From: Caulochytrium protostelioides
Taxonomy: Eukaryota > Chytridiomycota > Caulochytriomycetes > Caulochytriales > Caulochytriaceae
Direction: 5' to 3'
Length of the DNA: 40,580 bases
Assembly (NCBI GenBank): GCA_003615045.1
Contig: ML014276.1
Span: forward strand, 1 to 40,580
Shown here: piece after piece, positions 31,741 through 40,580 of the stretch
How the letters are laid out: the number at the start of each line of letters is the position of its first letter
How positions within the stretch are numbered: position 1 is the first letter of the stretch
The notes under the pieces: model-generated
Database searches by the model: none
What the model was told of the DNA's origin: nothing
Seen by the model: the letters and a program-made list of their open reading frames with translations, nothing else
Translations under genes and position numbers: made by a program

Positions 31741-31767
31741 GACGCCGACGCCGACGCCGACGCCGAC
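31741..31767. repeat. (GACGCC)n short hexamer array
   Basis: Four GACGCC units followed by GAC. It lies just beyond the GATCCA dyads, in non-coding sequence. Confidence 0.8.
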
Positions 31768-32549
31768 TTGTTGCCCGATCTGACATCATCAGGTAAGCAC
31801 ATGCCTCGTTGGTATTGTTTGTCCCCCTTTTCCGCTTGATCACGCTGTACTGTACCACCAGCGCCCCTGTTTGCTCCCTCTAGCCCGTCTCTCGCCACGC
31901 GTTGCGCACCGGTTGCCCCCCGCGCCTTTTTTTTTGTTGCGTCCGATCTGAAGAACAGCCAACAGCCAGATCCGCGGACACACCGTCTCGTCTGCCTCGC
32001 GGACCATCGATACGTGGCCACGATCCTGCTCGCATCGGTCCGTGCGCCAGCGTTGGCGCCAGTTGGCCGGAGGCGTCATCCACTATGACACGGTACGGTC
32101 CTTCGATTCCGGCGATCTCCTCTGGTCATTGTCACCCGAGTTCCGCAATGGGCTCTCTGTTCGTCATTCTAGAGGGGATCCCGGTTGCGTTTGCGGCTCG
32201 GCGTATTGATTCTGACGTCGCATGGCGTCGCCTCGCCACAGACCGGGTTGACCCACGCGATCTGGCCGACCTCCCGGGACGCCAAGCCCCATCTCGAGCG
32301 AGGCGGACCGTCGCGGAGGAGTGAGGCGCCCTGCTCATCCCTGTGTTGCCTTCGCAGGGCAGACGAGGGCGCCCTCTCCTCTTGGCACAGGGGTCGCTCT
32401 GGGGCGGCCAAGGGAGGAGGCGCGTCGCTCTGTCATCCGCCGCTCGGTGGCGATGGTGGTGGAGCCGACGGCGGCATCCGCCTCCGTACCCAACGCGATG
32501 CTCGCACCGCACCTGACTCTCTCGACCACGCCGAGCCGCGAGCCCCCTC

Positions 32550-32621
32550 GGACCCGGACCCGGACCCGGACCCGGACCCGGACCCGGACCCGGACCCGGA
32601 CCCGGACCCGGACCGGGACCC
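32550..32621. repeat. (GGACCC)n hexamer array
   Basis: Ten perfect GGACCC units, one GGACCG and one more GGACCC. The two strands read as Asp-Pro/Arg-Thr or Gly-Ser/Arg-Val dipeptides, without a credible gene around them. Confidence 0.9.
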
Positions 32622-34741
32622 GACGCGACGAGAAGGCCACACACCCGGCGACCGGAGGGTGATTCGGATCGTTCGGGATCACACGGACACTTGAGGTCGC
32701 CAGATCCATCGGGGGTGGATGGTCGCGTGGCAGCTTCCCGAGCCGTCCGTGCTGACCGAGCCCTGACCTCCCATGGTGGCCCCCGCGGCCACCGTCGAAG
32801 CGGGTGGCTCAGCGACGGCCGACGAGTCCGACCGCTATAGCGACCTCGCTCCGGTCATGGGCTGTGTGCCCCCGTTTCCATCCGAGAGGGGGGCGCGGCA
32901 GCCCCGCGCCCGGCCGTGCCCGCCCCCCGCGAGTGTGCCTGCCCTGACCCGACCCGACGTGACTCGCCTCCGAGCAGGGATAAAGAGCGCGGCCGGGGCA
33001 GGCTCCGACCTGGCGCAGGCCGCGGCGCCCCTCCGCATTGGGCGTACGCTGACTCCGCTCGGGCGGCTCGGATGCCACGATCCGGTCGGGAGGTGGGGTT
33101 TCCGCAATGTGCCCGCTGCCGCCCCACGGCTGCCAGACCCTCGGATGCAGCAGAGCGAGGTGTCCTCATCCCGCTGTTCTCCGTCTTCCCGATCTGGCCA
33201 GGAGAATCGTACGGGCCAGCGTGATCTTCACCGTCATCGGGTTTGATCGATCGATCTACCGATCGTCTTGTCTGATTGTATCGGGACGCCTTCCTTTCCT
33301 GGTCCCGATCCCATCGTACTCATCGCACCATCTGCATTGTTTGGTCATTGGATCGACTTTCCGTCTACCGTCGGTCCACCGTGTTCACGGTTTCAGACCC
33401 TCCCCCCACCTACCGTTCAGATTGGGTTCGCCACGTCACCGTCCAAGACGCACATTGTCTTCCGTGTAGCAGAGTCGGGTTGGATCCCACTTCCTCGGTT
33501 CGATTGTTGCTACAGGAATCGTAGCCACCCGGGTCGACACGGCGATCCTTTCGCCGAGCCCTGGCCGCAACGACCTCTGAGCGTGCCGCAACGTCTCGGC
33601 TGTGCTTTCTGTGGTTACGCGCCATCCCTTGCCGCAGTCGCTTCCCCCCTCAGACGTCGACTCCTACCGAACAGCACGCCGCACTCCTACCGAGGCGAGT
33701 CTGCACGCGCAAGCGCACGAGGTAAATTTTGCGTGGCTCTTGCTCCACGGCGAGTGAGCGAGCCTTGCCGAAGGTGGTGGCACGCGTGTTCCCCCTTGAA
33801 CGACCTGATCGGGCTGAGCCAGCCGGAGCCTTCGCGCCACGTGGAGGTGGCGACCGGGGCTTCGAGCAAACGAGAAAAAAGAGAAAAAGTGACGAGTGTG
33901 GTCTGTCTCTGGTCTGGACCTCACACGACCTCACGCGACCCAAGAAAGGGTCCTACCGTCATCGCCGTTGTCGTCGCCGCATCGCTCTGGCTCGCGTGGT
34001 GTTCAAGGGGACCGCATGAAGGCCAGATAAAACGGGCCGTCCTTGGTCTCGTCAATCTTGCGGACCCCTCCTTCCTGTTCAGGGTGCAGCGACCCCGTTG
34101 GATTCATACGCGAGACGTGTGCGATGATCGAATCGTTCGATGCATGACGAGTCAACGGATGCCATCGAACTGAATGACGGACGGTGAAGGCGTCCTAATT
34201 CACATTTGCAACGATTGTTTTTCGCACCAATCGATCTTCATGCTTCCTTTTTGATGGTTCTTTTCAGACTCACATACCTGCGGATCCAATTTCGGTCACT
34301 GTCTTTTATTGTGTCACATCGCCGTTTCATGGATCACCAACACTGCCGCTCTTTCCGGTTTTTCGATCTGGTTTGATTTTTTTGCCGGTGTAGGAGACCT
34401 GGAGAAGCCTGCCGGACTCTCAAAGTTCATCATCAGCCAGGATCTCATTCCTCAGATCCCCGGGCGACATCGCCTTTCGGGCTTGCTGCATTACCTCCAC
34501 GTTCCTCATATCCGGACGTTGCCGTGCGACGTTTTCTAGCATTTGCCTGTGTTGCAGACGTCATTCCGTTGATGAGATCGTGACCCGTGCCGGGCGTGCC
34601 ACATTCTTTGTTAGCGTTGTGGTTGGATCGACACAAAAAGAGACACGCCGCCAGTCTCTTTCCGTTGTCTCCGCTCTTCTCATCCTCGCGTTTGCTTGTT
34701 GGTCAACGACTTTGAGTTGAGGCTTGCACTGCAGGTTCGCA

Positions 34742-37700
34742 ATGACCACCACCGGCCCGGCTAGTAGATCAAGCTCGCTGGCAACGCCCTCACAACCTCC
34801 GAGTTCCGCTGCCACTGCCGCATCGGGACTCGACACTACCCCGAGCCCCGCCATGGCTACTAGCAGTCCGGCCGGCTCGCATGCCAGCTGTCCCACTACC
34901 TCCGCAACCACGGTGACTGGTGCAGGCGTCGACCCGACGTCTGAGATTGATTTCTCGTCGGTGCTGGACTGGCATTACACGCCGACAGCGCCCTTGAAAT
35001 CTCTTGACCTCTTAAAACCCAATGTCAGCGTCAGCGCGCCCACATCGACGCCGACTTCAACTGTTTTACAGCAGTCTCTGACAGGCACGTTGCGTATGCC
35101 CATGCCGCCGTCGTCTCTGGCCCACCTGCAGGCCCAGCAAGCCTACTCGCGCTCCATGGATGCCATGCTGTCGCCCATGCTGGCCGCGCCTTTCCCACCC
35201 TCCACGGGGACGACCCAGACGCCGGCTTCGCAAGCAGGGCGGGAACCAAACGGTTCGACCTCGTACGACCGAAGTCCGCTGTCCGGTTTCATGACCTCGG
35301 GCACCTTTTCTGGCATGGGCGGTCTAGCGGGCGCGTCCACCTCGACTGCTGGATCGCCGCCGGCTGCGGTTTCTCCTCACGTGGCCACCACGAGCCAGCC
35401 TCAGCGCCACCCCAACCTTCCCGCGAGCTTGGCGGCCTCGACCTCGACCTCGGCCTCGGTCACCTTCTCGCACGCTGCTGCCGCTCTGCTTTCCCCAGGG
35501 ATTGGTGCAGTGCCGTTGACGCCGGTCACCGAGCTCACGCGCCACCTGCAGAGCTCGCATCTGGGCTCAGGCACGCCGCAGTTCGGTTCCCTGACGCCCC
35601 GCATCGGGTTGTCGGGGATGGCCGGCTCAGCACCCCAGCCCTCGCATGGCTTTGACCATTTCGCAGGCCACGCGAGCACGACACCCTCACAGCTTACGCA
35701 GGATGTGTCGTCGATTTGGTGGAAGGCGCCGTATACAGATGTGCACGGCAACGAAACCGACGGTACCAGCTATGGCGGTGCTCACGTGGCATCGACGGAT
35801 TTGGCGTCTTTGCCCTCCCATCACCTGGGCGATATGGACATTGATCTTGACCGCCAGGTCAGTGAGTTTATGCTCGGCACGCTAGAAATGATGCCAGATG
35901 GCGCTGCATCGACGGCCGACACGAACGCGAGTGTTCTGACCCTTTTCGAGGGGACCGCAACGCCTGCCGAGCATGCCGAGCACGTGGACCATGCCTGGCA
36001 GCAAACCCAGATGCACTTCCAGGGCTTAGTCAGCAAGGGCGATGGCCAAGGCCCAGACGCTAGCAGCACTTTGCAACCTGGTGTAGGTATGACGTCGCCC
36101 ATGGCCACGCCAGCATCCATGTACATTGGACCGGGTGGCTTGATGCCGCCGGCTTCCTCGGCTGCCGCGGCCACCACGACCCCGTCGTTGGCTTCGGCCA
36201 CAGCGACAACAGCTGCCTCCGCTGCTGCGGTGACCGCGGCCATGACGGTCGCGGCCGGCATGGCCGCAGGTACGCCACCCGCATCGAATGCGGCTACGGC
36301 GTCATCGAGTCATTCGGTGACCTCGATTCCGCAGCACGTGCTTCTCTCCGCCATGGCTGCGCTGCATTCGCCTCCGCTGACGCCGGACGTTGCGGGGCTC
36401 TTTGCTCAAAACGTGGCCCACACGGGTCTGCACGGTACTGCCAGCGGTGACGTGACAGACCACGGGTTCTCGGTGTCGCAGTTGTCGCATTCGCTGTCCC
36501 AGTCCCAATCGCAGGCTAGCGATGCGGTCGGGTCGCCGCACCCGAGCCACCATCAGGCAGCGATGGCAGCGATGGCGGCGATGGCTGCCGCTGTGTCGGC
36601 CACGCAATCTCAATCTCAATCTCAATCACAGTCACAGTCGCAGACGCAAAGCCAAGGAAGTGCCGCCTCGCCGGCCACTCCCAATGTGGCTGCTGCCGTG
36701 TCGAATGCGGCTCACTTCGACGCCTTGACCTCCGGCCACGCCTTTAACCCAGCGGCACTCGGCTGCTTTGTGGGACTGCCGACGGCGCCGAGCCGTCTCT
36801 TTACCTCCACTTCCAGTGCGGGGGCCCAGCCGTCTTCAGAGGCCCATGACGACCTTAGCTCGGTTGCGAGCCTGGCTCACCGGGGCGGCGTTATGGCCGC
36901 GGCCGCTCTGGGCACCCCGATTCCGAGCCACGTGCTTGACTCGCCGTACTTGGGGTCCCCCTCGCAGCACGCGGTGGCCGCCATTGCTGCTTCGCAAGCG
37001 CCGCTCTCGATGCATCACGCGCCGGGCACCCCTCGTCACCTCGCTATGGCTGGTGGATCGCGCACACCCCAATTGCACTTGCCCTTCATGGCCTCAAGCC
37101 CCATCATGCCGACGGCGCAGCAGCAGGATTGGGCGGCGGCGGCGGCCGCTGCTGCGGCCGCTGCGGGCCTCTCGATGCCCGGTGGTCTCAGCATGCCGGG
37201 ATCAAATTCCGATCAGGCCTCTGCGTATGCGCATGCAATGGCGTCGATGCAGCTGTTCTCGCCGACAATGGAGGAAACCCCCGATAACACGATGGCGGCA
37301 GCTGCGGCGGCGGCGGCTGTGGCTGCCGGCCTGACACCCAACATTGCGCCGTCCGAAGTGCTCGGTGTGGCGCCCACAGACTATCTTAATGGCCCGACGT
37401 TCGTCTCGAAATCGGCGAATGGTTTGGCGTCTGTCCCCGGATCGAGCGCATCGAGTGTTTCGATGGACGACGGGTCGCGCTTTCCCGCCACGACGATGGG
37501 CATGAGCACGGTCACGACGACGGCGGCTTCGTCCACCTACTCGGCGGCCATCTCGGAGGATGCCATCTCGAATGCGCTGGCATCGCATTCGAGCACGTAC
37601 CGATCGCTGAAAATGGCGCTGGGCTCGGGTTCCTCGGGCAGCGGTGCCGCTACCAATGGCGGCATCCGCCGCCAGGGTTCTCAGCACCACCCACAGCGGC

Positions 37701-39943
37701 GCCGTCGCGGCATCTCGAACTGCGGAACCTCGGTGACCCCTTCTGGGAGTGCCACCGGGGGCGCTGTGCGGCCTCCGGGCCCGCAGCGCAGCTTGAGCTT
37801 GACCAGCGGTCTGAACGTGTCATCCACGAAAGGCGACGGTGAGAATCAGGGTTTGGGGTCGACGCCATCCCATGGTCTCGATCTGGACGCGCATCTGTCG
37901 CTGGGCGAGTTTACCGCGTCGTATGACGGCACGGGCCTTATTAAGACAGAGACGGGCTCGTCAAAGGATACCACCGGTCGTCACGGCAATCCGTCGGCCG
38001 GTTTACACATCAACACGAGCCGCCTCCTCGTTCGTGACAGCGCCTCGCCCCTGTTTCCCTCGTCAGGCTCGGCTACGAGCTCTGTGTACACGGGCGCCAC
38101 GGGCGCTTCGTCCTCCCCTGGCGGACCGGCTTCACCACACTTGCAGGACGCTGCCCACGGTCGACCCACGATGGCCCAAGGTGAAACGCGGCTGTTGGGT
38201 TCGGGCTCGTCCACGGGCTCCGGCGAATCGTCCCCGGCCGGCTCGGCGGACAATGACTCGCCCGCCAGCTCGGCCAACGCTCTCAGTGAAGCGCGTTCGA
38301 TCTCGCAGTCGGAGTCGGTAGCGTCTTCGTCAACCGCCTCACCGTCGATGGTCGTCGCGTCCGAACTCTCCAGCGCCATCTCGCAGCTCGGTCCGACTCT
38401 CGGCACCTTCCCGTCGGCGCTCCCCATTTTGCCCGCCACCCAGCCGGTCATTGCCCCGGTGAAGCTGAGTGCCAAGGCGAGCGCTAAGGCGGCGGCGGCT
38501 AGTCGTCGCGCCGCGGCCGCGGCCGCCCGCGGCGAGCCGCCAGTGACCCCGACCTCGCAGTCGATCCCGACGACGCCGACAAGCGCCGACGGCACGGCGA
38601 CGCGCCGTGTGAAGGAGCGGCCGCTGCACTCGGTCTCGCCGACGCCGCCGCTGTTTGATCCGGCTAGCTTGGAATCGCCAGCGGCCGCAGCGGCCGCAGC
38701 GGCCGTGACAGCGGCCATGATCCGTGCCAAGAGCTCGCTATCGGCCAAATCGCGCCATGAAGGTCTCGACCGGTCAGACCTCACCTCTGACGGCAAACAT
38801 TTCCGCTGCCCGCACCCGGGCTGCAAGCGGTTGTTCCCGATCCGTTTTCCGCGGTACAAGCTGAAAAGCCACATGTTGTGCCACTCGGGCGCGCGTCCGC
38901 ATAACTGCCCGGACTGCGAGGCCTCCTTTGCACGCAAGCACGACCTTCAGCGCCACGTGCGCACCCTGCACACCGATCGTGCGGTTCCTTATATTCCTGA
39001 CGATGAGGCCGGTATGAGCTCGACGGGCAGCGGCATCGGGGGCAGCCAGCTCGACGATGCCTGCCCGGACTCGCCCATGATGTCGGTGTCGGATTACCTG
39101 AGCGGGTCAGGCAGCGATGCTGCAGCGCACAGCGGTCTGTTCAATGGGATGAACAACGGCACACTCCTGAGCGCGCTTGGCGTGACCGCAGGTTCCACGC
39201 CGTCAGCGAGCACAGGCCTCGTGCCCCACACGAGCGATCTTGTTGCGTCACCGCTCCTGAGTTTGCAGGCAAGTAGCAAGTCGTCGGACGCGCGGCGGAT
39301 GTTTACGCCGACGCTGGATTCGGTGTCGACAAACACCACCATCAGTACACCCCGTGGCAACACGACGGCCTCAACCGCCGCGAGTGGTGCGCCGGCGCCG
39401 CAAGAGCGCCGCTTCAAGTGCGGCCAGTGTGGTCAAGCCTTTGCCCGTGCAGATGCCCTGCGTCGCCATCTGCACCCGGCGTCGATCGCCGGGATGGCGG
39501 TTACGGACCCGAACAGTCCGCTGACACGCATGTGTGCCACGAAGCTGACGGCTGCGCGACAGGAAAAATCGGCGGCGCTGGGCGCCGCTAAGGGCCGTAA
39601 GCAGCATCCGACTTTTCAACATGTCCAGCATCACGCGCAGCATCAGTCGCCGTCTCAATTGCAGTCGCAGCCGTTGCCGCACCACCCCGCGCCCAGCCCT
39701 CAGCCAACGCAGCAGCAGCACTCGACCGCGTCGTCCATGCCGGTCTCCATAATGGCGCCCGCGGCCGGCCCCTCCAATTATGCCGACAGCATGGAGAGCT
39801 TTCTGGGCTCGATCACATCGCCCTCATCGAGCTTGCACGACGGGCTCGGCAGCTCGCAAACGCATCTCATGTCGCCCACAGGAAGCTTCACGGGGATGGT
39901 GGATCTGCTACCTCTCGGCCGTGGTGCGACACGCGGCGAGTGA
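34742..39943 (+). CDS. Large C2H2 zinc-finger transcription factor, Crz1-like
   Basis: The frame encodes 1733 residues from the ATG at 34742; codons before it are non-ATG and follow a TGCAG that may be a splice acceptor. Two adjacent fingers lie at residues 1356-1381 (CX4CX15HX3H) and 1389-1410 (CX2CX12HX4H), the second containing FARKHDLQRH. A third at 1560-1576 (CX2CX12H, FARADALRRH) lacks a normally spaced last His. The order, with an ARKHDLQRH finger and then a non-canonical ARADALRRH finger, resembles the calcineurin-responsive factor Crz1, but here about 150 residues separate fingers two and three. The N-terminal 1,350 residues are low complexity: Ser/Thr/Pro/Ala-rich, Ala runs, and a Gln-Ser repeat near residue 621. 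A VLDSPYLGSP motif at 731-740 matches the zinc-cluster factor at 4541-7996. A clear calcineurin docking site is not evident. Confidence 0.85.
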   Translation: MTTTGPASRSSSLATPSQPPSSAATAASGLDTTPSPAMATSSPAGSHASCPTTSATTVTGAGVDPTSEIDFSSVLDWHYTPTAPLKSLDLLKPNVSVSAPTSTPTSTVLQQSLTGTLRMPMPPSSLAHLQAQQAYSRSMDAMLSPMLAAPFPPSTGTTQTPASQAGREPNGSTSYDRSPLSGFMTSGTFSGMGGLAGASTSTAGSPPAAVSPHVATTSQPQRHPNLPASLAASTSTSASVTFSHAAAALLSPGIGAVPLTPVTELTRHLQSSHLGSGTPQFGSLTPRIGLSGMAGSAPQPSHGFDHFAGHASTTPSQLTQDVSSIWWKAPYTDVHGNETDGTSYGGAHVASTDLASLPSHHLGDMDIDLDRQVSEFMLGTLEMMPDGAASTADTNASVLTLFEGTATPAEHAEHVDHAWQQTQMHFQGLVSKGDGQGPDASSTLQPGVGMTSPMATPASMYIGPGGLMPPASSAAAATTTPSLASATATTAASAAAVTAAMTVAAGMAAGTPPASNAATASSSHSVTSIPQHVLLSAMAALHSPPLTPDVAGLFAQNVAHTGLHGTASGDVTDHGFSVSQLSHSLSQSQSQASDAVGSPHPSHHQAAMAAMAAMAAAVSATQSQSQSQSQSQSQTQSQGSAASPATPNVAAAVSNAAHFDALTSGHAFNPAALGCFVGLPTAPSRLFTSTSSAGAQPSSEAHDDLSSVASLAHRGGVMAAAALGTPIPSHVLDSPYLGSPSQHAVAAIAASQAPLSMHHAPGTPRHLAMAGGSRTPQLHLPFMASSPIMPTAQQQDWAAAAAAAAAAAGLSMPGGLSMPGSNSDQASAYAHAMASMQLFSPTMEETPDNTMAAAAAAAAVAAGLTPNIAPSEVLGVAPTDYLNGPTFVSKSANGLASVPGSSASSVSMDDGSRFPATTMGMSTVTTTAASSTYSAAISEDAISNALASHSSTYRSLKMALGSGSSGSGAATNGGIRRQGSQHHPQRRRRGISNCGTSVTPSGSATGGAVRPPGPQRSLSLTSGLNVSSTKGDGENQGLGSTPSHGLDLDAHLSLGEFTASYDGTGLIKTETGSSKDTTGRHGNPSAGLHINTSRLLVRDSASPLFPSSGSATSSVYTGATGASSSPGGPASPHLQDAAHGRPTMAQGETRLLGSGSSTGSGESSPAGSADNDSPASSANALSEARSISQSESVASSSTASPSMVVASELSSAISQLGPTLGTFPSALPILPATQPVIAPVKLSAKASAKAAAASRRAAAAAARGEPPVTPTSQSIPTTPTSADGTATRRVKERPLHSVSPTPPLFDPASLESPAAAAAAAAVTAAMIRAKSSLSAKSRHEGLDRSDLTSDGKHFRCPHPGCKRLFPIRFPRYKLKSHMLCHSGARPHNCPDCEASFARKHDLQRHVRTLHTDRAVPYIPDDEAGMSSTGSGIGGSQLDDACPDSPMMSVSDYLSGSGSDAAAHSGLFNGMNNGTLLSALGVTAGSTPSASTGLVPHTSDLVASPLLSLQASSKSSDARRMFTPTLDSVSTNTTISTPRGNTTASTAASGAPAPQERRFKCGQCGQAFARADALRRHLHPASIAGMAVTDPNSPLTRMCATKLTAARQEKSAALGAAKGRKQHPTFQHVQHHAQHQSPSQLQSQPLPHHPAPSPQPTQQQHSTASSMPVSIMAPAAGPSNYADSMESFLGSITSPSSSLHDGLGSSQTHLMSPTGSFTGMVDLLPLGRGATRGE
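36605..36654 (+). repeat. Gln-Ser coding repeat in the C2H2 gene
   Basis: An in-frame hexamer array (CAATCT drifting to CAGTCA, CAGTCG and CAGACG) encodes alternating Gln and Ser. Such Gln-rich tracts are common in activation domains; the codon drift suggests it is older than the pure arrays elsewhere in the window. Confidence 0.8.
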
Positions 39944-39967
39944 TGTGGTCTTGTATATATCCTCCAC

Positions 39968-40084
39968 AAATATATTTTTGTTTAACACGGTCGTCCATGT
40001 AGGCCCATCCTGGCACCGTCCACGCACACCCATCATTGGTGGTGCCCCCTAGGGGTTCCCCACCGAAGCAGTAAGCATTCTGGT
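39968..40084 (-). ncRNA. Candidate Fanzor guide (omega) RNA region, copy 3
   Basis: On the minus strand this follows the Fanzor stop and repeats the blocks of copy 1: CTAGGGGGCACCACC (40052-40038), GGTGTGCG (40030-40023) and ATGGACGACCGTGTTA (39998-39983). The spacing from stop to first block, and from first to second block, is the same as in copy 1 to within one base; the third block is 10 bases further away. The arm 40045-40038 pairs with 40030-40024 (7 bp, one bulged base) around the loop 40037-40031. The guide-RNA role is inferred from position and conservation. Confidence 0.4.
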
Positions 40085-40580
40085 TCAGTGTCGGATGACT
40101 TCGCCGAGCACGGGCCGCAACCTGGTTTGCTCCGGGTTGCGGCCCAGCGCTATCGGTCTGGCGGGTAGGGCCAGACAGCGTCGGATGTTCATCGCGGCAT
40201 TGAGGTCGCGGTTCACCAACTTGCCGTGGGTGGCTTCATACCATAGCAAGCCACGAACCGTGGTTCCCTGGTGCCGGCGTTCGCCGGGTTTCAGGACCAC
40301 ATTCATCTGGGCATAAACCAGGGTCTTGCGGGCCGGGGAGGCCGGCGTCGGCTCGGCCGCGGAAGTACCCGCGCGAGCACGGCGAGGCGGGTTGACCCGC
40401 GTCGGTGCGGCCGAGCGAGCGCTCGCCCCACTCCTGCAGACCGGGTTTACGGCCGCAGGCGCGGTTTGGGCAACGCTCGCCCGGGACGCGCGAGAGATCG
40501 GCATCTGCGTCGGGTCCCGGGGTTTGACCGTGGTCAAGATCTCGTTCGTCTCGGCATGCACCTGGGTCGTCCGGAACTCG
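40085..40580 (-). CDS. Fanzor nuclease C-terminal part, copy 3, partial
   Basis: The frame is open from the window edge to the TGA at 40085-40087 and continues beyond the window. It starts in EFRTTQVHAETNEIL, so the RuvC-II-type Glu is at the very edge (40577-40579). An Ala/Pro/Arg-rich insert of about 70 residues follows, then LVYAQMNVVLKPGERRHQGT, RGLLWYEATHGK and the RuvC-III motif NRDLNAAMNIRR with Asp at 40205-40207. No stop or frameshift is seen in these 165 codons, unlike copies 1 and 2, so this copy may be functional. Compared with copy 1 it has only one unit of the internal duplication. Cysteines of the usual zinc ribbon are not found. Whether the 5' part is intact cannot be judged here. 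Confidence 0.8.
   Translation of the reverse strand, partial: EFRTTQVHAETNEILTTVKPRDPTQMPISRASRASVAQTAPAAVNPVCRSGASARSAAPTRVNPPRRARAGTSAAEPTPASPARKTLVYAQMNVVLKPGERRHQGTTVRGLLWYEATHGKLVNRDLNAAMNIRRCLALPARPIALGRNPEQTRLRPVLGEVIRH

Larger units (their letters stand above)
27776..34741. other. Seven-kilobase gene-poor region
   Basis: I find no protein or RNA gene that I can support. Overlapping open frames on both strands are Arg/Pro/Ala-rich and lack motifs. The region holds hexanucleotide arrays (listed) and GATCCA-type dyads near 31.7 kb. It is presumably the upstream regulatory region of the C2H2 factor, as the similarly long region at 8-12 kb is for the zinc-cluster gene. A TGCAG 3'-splice-like site at 34729-34733 just before the C2H2 start could end a leader intron. 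Confidence 0.45.
39968..40580 (-). mobile_element. Fanzor-type element, copy 3 (cut by window end)
   Basis: The element's right end, as judged from sequence shared with copy 1, falls near 39968, only about 25 bases beyond the stop of the C2H2 gene. The two genes are tail to tail, as copy 1 is with the zinc-cluster gene. The left part of the element lies outside the window. Confidence 0.65.

Noticed and set aside
30888-32621. Tandem arrays that might suggest CRISPR
   Set aside because: They are pure hexamer microsatellites without unique spacers of constant length, and the window is eukaryotic.

Overview
The window looks like nuclear DNA of an early-diverging, flagellated (chytrid-like) fungus. 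A Zn(II)2Cys6 zinc-cluster transcription factor points to fungi, a POC1 centriole protein points to a lineage that keeps centrioles and a flagellum, and the genes are very long, GC-rich and apparently intronless, with abundant low-complexity protein sequence. The species is not identified; Caulochytrium-like fungi are one plausible guess.

Layout. 1-1860: AT-richer sequence without a recognisable gene. About 1863-4085 (+): a decayed eukaryotic Fanzor (TnpB-like RNA-guided nuclease family) element, copy 1. 4541-7996 (-): a large Zn2Cys6 transcription factor. About 8.0-12.3 kb: long gene-poor stretch with penta- and trinucleotide arrays. 12279-13076 (-): an alkyltransferase-like (ATL) DNA-repair protein. 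13975-20796 (+): BRR2, the U5 snRNP helicase. 21444-23438 (+): POC1. 23658-26108 (-): a Ser/Pro/Ala-rich protein of unknown function. About 26890-27775 (-): a 5'-truncated Fanzor relic, copy 2. 27.8-34.7 kb: gene-poor, with hexanucleotide arrays. 34742-39943 (+): a very large C2H2 (Crz1-like) transcription factor. About 39968-40580 (-): the 3' part of Fanzor copy 3, open and intact to the window edge.

The main discovery lead is the Fanzor family. Copies 1 and 3 share a non-coding region just after the stop codon, with equally spaced conserved blocks and the same small hairpin (7-bp stem, one bulged base, 7-nt loop). That is where the guide (omega) RNA of Fanzor systems is normally encoded. 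The family also appears to have lost the zinc-ribbon cysteines between RuvC-II and RuvC-III and carries an Ala/Pro/Arg-rich insert there. The cellular genes do not form one pathway: splicing (BRR2), centriole/flagellum (POC1), alkyl-damage recognition (ATL) and two large regulators that share a rare L-x-SPY-[ML] motif.
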